Source of the DNA: Codonopsis lanceolata | Taxonomy: Eukaryota; Streptophyta; Magnoliopsida; Asterales; Campanulaceae | Reading direction: 5' to 3' | Assembly: GCA_013146195.2 (NCBI GenBank) | Contig: CM028378.1 | Span: 8,361,350 to 8,425,349, forward strand | Length of the DNA stretch: 64,000 bases | Shown: in pieces, positions 57,236-64,000 of the stretch | How positions within the stretch are numbered: the first letter of the stretch is position 1 | Layout of the letters: every line of letters begins with the position of its first letter | Made by a program: the position numbers and the translations under genes | Notes under the pieces: model-generated | The model's input: only the letters and a program-made list of their open reading frames with translations | Database searches by the model: none | What the model was told of the DNA's origin: nothing

Positions 57236-57301
57236 CAAGGTGATGCTATTGAAAGAAAGCATCCTAAGCAAATTTTAGCTAGGTTAAACCCTCTTTTGAT
57301 C

Positions 57302-58686
57302 ATGGATATTCTTCTTCTTCTTCTTCTAGGTATTTTTGCTGTCGCCCTAACTGCATCCGAAGCTGGTGAAAGTAGCTTTGATCAAAATTACTATCGTTTA
57401 TGGGGAAACAACCATATTAGTGTTTTGGAGCAAGGACACCAAACTCAACTGTTAATCGACCAGTCTTCAGGTTGCATATTTATTGTTTGTGTGTTTCTAA
57501 CCACACGGGTGGTTTAACTGTTCAATGTTTATGCATTCAGCATTCAGCATTCATGAATCTTATTTTCTCATGTTAGGGTTTTCTTCCTTAATTCACTACA
57601 AACCAAATTCTTATGAAAGAAATAACGCAAAAACTTGGCTAAGAGTAAGAGAATGGAGTTCGGTCTTATGAATGAAGATCCGTAAGACAGTCTTACAGAA
57701 GACTTACTCAAAAAATAATAGTTATATTCTAGTTTAATTTTAATAAAATACAAAAAGTTTGCAAATTATAATATATTTGCTAATTCTGATTGCTGGGTTG
57801 TTGAACTTGTAGGTGCTGGATTTGCCTCAAAGCTTGAGTATGGTTCTGGATTCTTCAGAATGAAGATAAAGTTGCCAAACAAGAGAAGCAGTGGAGTTAT
57901 TACAACTTTCTACGTAAGTAGTTTGTTAGTTTTTCCTTGCTATAAGGAGTAGCTAATGATTGATTGTTGTGTGAGTGTGATCATGCATGCTAAGCTAGCT
58001 CGATGTATAATCTGTTTGGTTGCATATATATAATTTATAAATATATGCAGTTAACTTCAAAACCAGTTGATGAGGCTCAAGCAAACCACGACGAGCTTGA
58101 CTTTGAATTCATCGGCAGCAATGGGATGCCTTACAACCTAAGCACAAATATAATCACGGACGGAATTCTAAATAGGGAACAACAATTTCATCTTTGGTTT
58201 GATCCCACTGCAGATTTTCATACTTACCAGCTTCTGTGGAACCAACACCAAATAGTGTAACAAGAACAATTTCATTTAATATTTATATCTCTTTAATTAT
58301 GTCTAATATTTAATTTTAATTTTTTGGTCAGGTTCTTTGTGGATGACACCCCAATAAGAGTGTACAAGAACATTGGAGTTAACTACTTTCGGAGACCCAT
58401 GCATATAGAGGGAACCATATGGAACGACGCGGGTTGGGTTGGACCGGTTGAATGGAGTCAAGGACCCTTTACGGCTTACTATCAAGGGTTCAACGTCGAT
58501 GCTTGTCCACACGACAACTCCAATCCTCAGCAATGTTATTCCTCTAAATCCGCTAATTATTGGAATTCACAACAGTATTGGCAACTCAACCCTGAACAAC
58601 TGGCAAACTACAATGATGCCAGAAACAAGTTCATGTATTATGACTATTGCACTAAAGCGCCCCATCCAGAATGCGGACACCGGTGA
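57302..58686 (+). CDS. Xyloglucan endotransglucosylase/hydrolase (XTH, GH16)
   Basis: Four exons with GT-AG introns join into 276 codons: 57302-57470, 57813-57913, 58051-58256 and 58332-58686 (stop TGA). The protein has a signal peptide (MDILLLLLLGIFAVALTASEA). The GH16 active site HDELDFEFIG spans residues 103-112 with nucleophile Glu105 and acid/base Glu109, followed by an N-glycosylation site (Asn119, NLS). Further family marks are FHLWFDPTADFHTYQLLWN, FFVDDTPIRVYKN and a C-terminal XET domain with four cysteines (VDACPHD, QQCYSS, YDYCTKAPHPECGHR). XTHs cut and religate wall xyloglucan in the apoplast. Variants from the common HDEIDFEFLG are Leu106 and Ile111, seen in some family members. 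The length fits the family (about 280-300). The ATG at 57302 is chosen over an upstream in-frame TTG. It appears intact. Confidence 0.93.
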
Positions 58687-58773
58687 GTAATATTAATGTT
58701 TTACTGTTAGGCATAGGCATATAGTTTTGAAATTATGTAGCCTACTTAACATTTTTTTTAAAGGTTTGATTTC

Positions 58774-58779
58774 AATAAA
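58774..58779 (+). terminator. Candidate polyadenylation signal of XTH
   Basis: AATAAA lies 88 nt after the stop codon, inside AT-rich sequence as expected for a plant 3' end. Confidence 0.5.
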
Positions 58780-59124
58780 TAATTAATAATCCTCTAGAAA
58801 ATTGGTTTTACGTGATTGTTGGTTGCGATGATTTTTGAAACCGTCGCTTAATCTTTTTTTTAGTGATTGTTTTTATCATCGTTGTTTCCGCAATTGCTTT
58901 ATGTTTATACGATTGTTTTACAATTGCTAGTGCCACTACCTCAGACTATAAAGAATTCAACATAAAATTTATTTTTAAAACATAAACAATTTCAAATGGA
59001 TCAAATGAACGTGTAGTGATTGATGTGAAATTACTAATTATTTATTACAAAATTAATTCCTTCCTTCGTTCTTAAAAGAGTGTTATGTTTATCCCGATCG
59101 AGAAAAAAATTAAGAAAACATGTA
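58780..59124. other. Intergenic stretch downstream of XTH
   Basis: No supported feature. 'gattgtt' words recur around 58810-58920. Confidence 0.4.
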
Positions 59125-59389
59125 CTCTATTTGTTTTCAAATTATCGTTCTCTTTGTCCGAGCACACCGTTTGAGAAAAAAATAATTGACTATATTATAA
59201 ATATTGATGAAATGTGTGGTTTTCTTTAAATTAATGCATTTGCGCATATGATTATAATCAAAGTAGATAGAAAAACTAATGGTAAAGTGGTAAAAGTGTT
59301 TTCTTAAAAGGAAAAGTTTTGAAAAAAAGACAATTATTTTAGAAATGACGAAAAATGAAAGGAGAACGATAATTTTAAAACGAATGGAG
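59125..59389. mobile_element. Stowaway-like MITE, diverged
   Basis: TA flanks both ends. The interior shares 'ggtaaagtggtaaaagtg' and 'gacaattattttag' with the family. The termini are mutated ('ctctatttgtttt', 'aaacgaatggag'). Confidence 0.7.
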
Positions 59390-60039
59390 TACTATAATTG
59401 ATCAACTTTATTATAATATTTAAACATATGTGATAATGAGGTTCATCAATTAAAATGAAAATCAAATTAATGTAAAATTATCACTACGAAAAACCTTTGG
59501 ATTATCAAGGACAAATTTCAAAGGAAATATAAATTCATGGTAATTCCAGACAATTCGAAGATTTCTTATTTGGTACCAATATGAGCGCTGAAAGAGTAAT
59601 ATGCAGACACACACACAATACAAATTAACCATGATGGAGGCACTCATGTATGAGTTCATATAGTTGAGTCCTCATCACAACTTCTATTGCTGGCCTATTT
59701 CCTTAATTTGACACATGAGTGAAAAAATTAAACATGGTCTATGTGGCGACATATTTTGCGGGATGTAGATTACTTGATGAAATAAAAACATGATATTACA
59801 CAATTGTATTAGAGAAGGAGATAATTGAATTGTAGGATTTGGTATTCTAGTTAGGTAAACATGGACACTGATTTCTTAAGTTAGATAAATATGGACTCTA
59901 ATTTCTTATGACGATGTCTGACATAAGACCAAAAAGAACAACAACGGTTCTACTGGTTGGCCACAAAGTAGAGGTTTTGGGCAACGCCCCTTCACGAGTC
60001 GCTCAAAAGAAAAACTTCTATTAGCAACATAATTTAGTA
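59390..60039. other. Intergenic stretch
   Basis: No supported gene or element. Confidence 0.4.
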
Positions 60040-60400
60040 CTACCTACGTCCCAAAATTATTGTTCTGCTTTCCTTTTTCGTCCATCGCAATATAATTGTC
60101 TTGTTTGAAACTTGCGTTTATAGAACAACATTTTTACCACTTTACTCTACTAATATTACCATTAGAAAAGATTTTTCTTATATTTGTTATAAATTGATGT
60201 TATTTTTAAACGTCATTAGATAAAAAACCTCACATTTTATTACATATATAAGAGTTGTATCTCACTCTCATATTTATTATTAATAAAAGAATTTTATCAC
60301 ATATTGGTTAGAAGTAATATTCGATGTAAAAGTTTTTAAATATAAGACTTATACTATTGACAATAGAAGATGTTATATATATTAATATTAATACCCCTTA
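60040..60400. repeat. Truncated Stowaway-like MITE joined to Helitron-family repeat
   Basis: 60040-60160 is the left half of a Stowaway-like MITE ('ctacctacgtcccaaaatt', 'accactttactctac'). It passes directly into sequence resembling the internal repeats of the 36106-39049 elements ('ccattagaaaagat', 'atattggttagaagt', 'ctattgacaatagaagat'). Confidence 0.5.
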
Positions 60401-61679
60401 TTATACTAATTATTATTATGTATTAATGTTAGTTAATAACTAGAAAACCAATAGATTTTAAAGCCTTCATATGGATGCTTCGATAGATTTTTTGAAATTG
60501 TTAAATATGCTAGTACTTTACTATACATACTCCGTTGTTATTTATTGTATACTATAATATATTCCAAAAGAGAGAGAAGTTATTTTCTCTATAATTTTTG
60601 GTTATCTAATACACTATTGCTTATTACATTAAATGAATATGTGTTTGAGTAAAACTACTATTTAATTACTTGTCTTTATTAAATTGACTAATAAAGTTAC
60701 TTTTTAATTATTTTCTAACATTATTTTAGAGTTCGAAACATCAATGAACATTATAGTAATTTGATTTTTATTTAACTTTCATTCTCCTAAAAAAATGCAT
60801 AATCTAATTAAGTTGTTGACTAAAGTCACATTGCATAATTAAAAAATAACTATCGTAAGGACATTTTTTTCTTCCAAACTTTAAAAATATATTTGATCTT
60901 CTGTTAATGAAATGAAAATTTAACAATTAGATTTAAAAGATAAAATTATAAGAAATTGATCAAACAGTAAAACTATAGTATGATATAGCATAGAAAGATT
61001 TTTAAAAACTTTTGCCTACCTTTACAATTGACTTAAAAATTATTTTTCAGTTGATTAAAACCAATAATTAATTTATACCTATCATATTGCTATTATTGAA
61101 TTGATATTTTTAAACCAATATTTTTAAATTGATTTTTTCGGTAATGAAATATCCAATATTTTCTAAATTTTGGTAAGCAATGCCTTATTTACATAATTCT
61201 TTTGATAATTAATGAAATACAAAATATGACTACTTTGTTTATTGGTGTGTTTTGAATTTAAAAGTAATCTTGAAAATTAAATATATCACACCACTTCAAA
61301 AAAGCAAGTATTCGAAAGGTAATTATGTCTAAATATATACTCCCTCTGTTCTAAGTAAAAAATAAATTATTCTATTTTGAGATGTTTAATTAAAGTTTCA
61401 TCTCTCAAAAGTTACGTTTACAATTTTTCATAATATTTCATTTTTACCCTTCACTTGTGTTGTAAGGATATCAGTTGTGGTTAAATATTTTTGTAATTAA
61501 AACCAACTCTAATGACATTAAGATATATTTTTTAATTATTACACTTTAAACGTAAATTCTTTTTTTGGAATGGGGAAGGTATTAGTATGAATAAAAAATA
61601 AAGGTTATAGGGAAAAAAAGATTAATCTCAAGGTGTTGAGTAAACAATAAAGACGAAACTGTTCATTCCAATTGGATGT
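60401..61679. other. AT-rich intergenic stretch
   Basis: It is very AT-rich with no gene. A MITE-like left end ('ctccctctgttctaag', about 61340) introduces sequence similar to 600-800. Confidence 0.4.
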
Positions 61680-62600
61680 ATCTCAATTCCAATTGGTTGC
61701 ATTGCAAATGAACCGATCCCATGTCCCTTGACGATGCATAAATTTAAAATTGTGATGCATGATTTTGATGCATCGAATTCCAACCGATGCAACGCAAAAT
61801 GAACCAGACCTCATGTCCCTTGGTGAGGCATGATTTTGAAATTGCGTTGCATGATTTTCATGCATCGATTATCCAATAGGATGTATCGCAAAGTGACTAA
61901 ATCTTGTTTCTCTTCTTTTCTGTAGACAATCAACCAAATGATTCATTAATGCATCTTTCCAACATAAAAAATTCAATTGATATACCATGATTCATAAATG
62001 GTGGATCGTGATTCAACATTAATGCATCCAAATTCAAAAACGATGTTCAACAACGAACAAACTTCTTTTCAAGTATTTCAACGATGAGTTTACATGCATA
62101 GCTAAACAACAACAGTTTATATGATGATCAATAGATGAAGAGAAAAGAGAGTGAGAAGTTATGATGGTGGATTAATCGGATCCAAGGTGAAACCACCAGA
62201 CCTCCCCACTCTTCCTCTCCATCCATGTCAATTTAGCTGTAATTTCCATATCATGTGCAATTCTAAGGATCCGATCAATACAACATAATTACACACCTTC
62301 AATAGAATAAATTAAAAACAAAGCATAAATTGGGAGAAATTGGAAGAAGAGATGGGTTCGTTGCAATGAGAAGAGATGATGTCTTCAACGAACGGGGCAT
62401 TCAAGAAATTTAACAAAGTGAATTATGCGGTTGAAAAAAAAGATATGACGAAAGGGCGACTATATCCTTGATGAACCAAAGATGTGCGTGCAAAATCTCA
62501 TTGCGATGCACAAATTTAACCGCGATACATGATTATATGCATCCCGATGCATTCGCGATTCCAAAATCAATGCATTGCGATTCCAAATCAATGCATTGTG
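61680..62600. repeat. TGCATCG/GCGATGCA word array
   Basis: Two clusters (61680-61880 and 62480-62600) repeat 'gatgcat', 'cgatgcaacgcaaa' and 'aatgaaccgatccca' words. Units of about 120 bp at 61700 and 61800 are near-duplicates ('tgatgcatgattttgatgc' versus 'gttgcatgattttcatgc'). Between the clusters there is no gene. Confidence 0.55.
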
Positions 62601-64000
62601 TTTCAAAATTCTTATGGTTAACAACAATGGGTGGTGATTGGGTAGGTTGGTTCGAGTATGAGTTACGTCGAAACGTGTAACGGTTAGAAATGGGTAATGG
62701 GTCTGAAAGGGTCGACCCGTTTCAACTCACAATTTTCCATAAAAAAAACTTATATTTATATAGCAAAAAAATAACGGGTCGAAATGAGTAACATGTTCGA
62801 CCCGCTTCAACCCGATCCAAAAAGAGTAGCGGGTCGTGTTGAATTTGGTAATTTTCAAGTCGGGTTTGATGAATTAGCGAGTTTTGGATTGTAACACCTA
62901 TTAACAACTAATGAGAGGACTTGCTGGCAGTCTGACTCAGCTATCTTAACGACTCTTTCTCTCAAGTGCAATCTACACCTTTTGGTACTGAAATCCCTCT
63001 CAACCTAACCTTTTGCTCGCGTCAATCTCTTACATAATCATAATATAGAAAAAAAAAAAAGTACCCTTGAACTAAGGGAGATGAAGGAAAGTCAACCTAA
63101 GGCATAACTAGGGGTTTCAGTTCACTAAAAGAGCTGCAGCTTTTTTTTTTTTTCTTGCAGTTGCTTTCCGTCCTGTTACAGCTTGACAAAGAAGGTTTTT
63201 GAAAGGGATGAAGGCGAATTAAAAAAAAAATGAATTTGAGCAAGCAAAGGTCGTTGCTGGTCTGCTCTTTCTTGTTTTACCTCGCTTGTCTGGAGAGCAT
63301 CTCTTTGATCTTATTTTTTTAAGGCAGACAGAAAGAACTCGACGAAGAAGAAGAAATTTTAATCGGTTATGTGATTTGGCATTATTGGGATTTAATTATG
63401 AAAATGACCTTTTGCGGTTAAAAGATAGAGGTACTAGAGCGGTTATAAATCTCTTAAAAGGGATTGGCCTGCAATTTATCCAATTTTAAATGACATTTGT
63501 TTCTAGCATTTCTTTATTTTTGGATGTTGGTTTATAATTTGGCTCAGATTTTGGGTCAAAGATCATATGTCATTCGATCTCGCCACACCAAAATTTAGAG
63601 TAGACATTTAGGGAATGACCAAAATACCTGTCACTTTTGACAGGGCTAGGGGGCAAACTTGAACAAACAATTGGAAAAACTTTAGGTTGTTGGATAATTA
63701 ATCATATATTTGCCAAAGTTTTATTATGTTACTAATATTAATACGACAATATATACGTTTACTTTTATAAATTTGAAGTGGAAAGCAAATTTTAACAAAC
63801 TTGATAAACCACTGTCCATATACATTCTATTTAATTACAAGATAAGCGGGTATTTGAAAAATTATTTCGACAAATTTGTGGACATAACCGAAATTATTGA
63901 TGAAGACCAAATGTGTTTTAGAAAAAGATAACTTCTCCCTTCACTAATGCTTAGTCGTAGCTTGGAGAAGAAGAGAGATCGAATGAGATAACAAGTAGAA
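62601..64000. other. Intergenic stretch to window end
   Basis: 62690-62880 is rich in 'gggtcgacccg'-type words. A 67-codon frame at 63286-63489 and a 73-codon frame at 63710-63931 show no family motif. I see no supported gene. Confidence 0.4.

Noticed and set aside
57296..57301. XTH start at the in-frame codon 57296
   Set aside because: That codon is TTG. The first ATG is 57302 and directly begins the signal peptide.
58303..58690. Minus-strand and alternative-frame ORFs over the XTH last exon
   Set aside because: They overlap the conserved XTH coding exon and have no motifs.
63286..63489. 67-codon Arg-rich frame
   Set aside because: No family motif, unremarkable length and no promoter or codon signal that I can support.

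Overview
This window looks like nuclear DNA of a eudicot plant. It is AT-rich, contains an intron-split plant cell-wall gene (XTH) and a plant-type intronless subtilase, and is packed with plant transposon families: Stowaway-like MITEs, Mutator-like elements (MULEs), Helitrons, hAT, Ty1/copia, Ty3/gypsy, L1-type LINE and tRNA-derived SINE pieces. I cannot name the species. Only two genes look intact: an SBT1.5-like subtilase (33248-35566, minus) and a four-exon xyloglucan endotransglucosylase/hydrolase (57302-58686, plus).

Layout. 1-9.7 kb: MULEs, a Helitron with good termini (3184-4303), a Pack-MULE carrying a decayed AAA-ATPase (5795-7195) and a retroposed tRNA 5'-half with a 16-bp target-site duplication (TSD). 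9.7-18.1 kb: a nested stack with a copia element (minus), a Helitron start followed by a mitochondrial carrier (BOU-like) fragment, a gypsy LTR with a repeated leader, and a second Helitron that hosts another Pack-MULE (16380-17906). 18.9-23.7 kb: a hAT element with a perfect 8-bp TSD next to a gypsy-like element whose 3' LTR is replaced by an exact 87-bp copy of its own 5' flank. 24.5-29.7 kb: two solo LTRs, a broken MuDR transposase, and a 1.8-kb array rich in short perfect hairpins. 30.3-33 kb: a MULE MITE nested in a Stowaway MITE, then a MULE with a perfect 9-bp TSD just downstream of the subtilase. 36-39 kb: two tandem Helitron-like repeats. 41.8-43.7 kb: a MULE with long inverted ends around an unrecognised ORF. 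45.4-54.3 kb: a MITE, a hAT transposase scrap and a stack of copia, gypsy and LINE pieces. 54.8-64 kb: the XTH gene flanked by MITEs and word-repeat arrays.

The two intact genes encode secreted or wall-localised proteins but are 22 kb apart and there is no sign that they form a unit. The main story is mobile-element biology: at least six TIR elements of Mutator type, four with exact 9-bp TSDs, several carrying foreign sequence, together with the remains of a MuDR transposase that belongs to the class able to move them.

Limits. All homology calls come from reading the sequence against remembered family motifs, with no database search. Most element boundaries without a TSD are good only to tens of bases.
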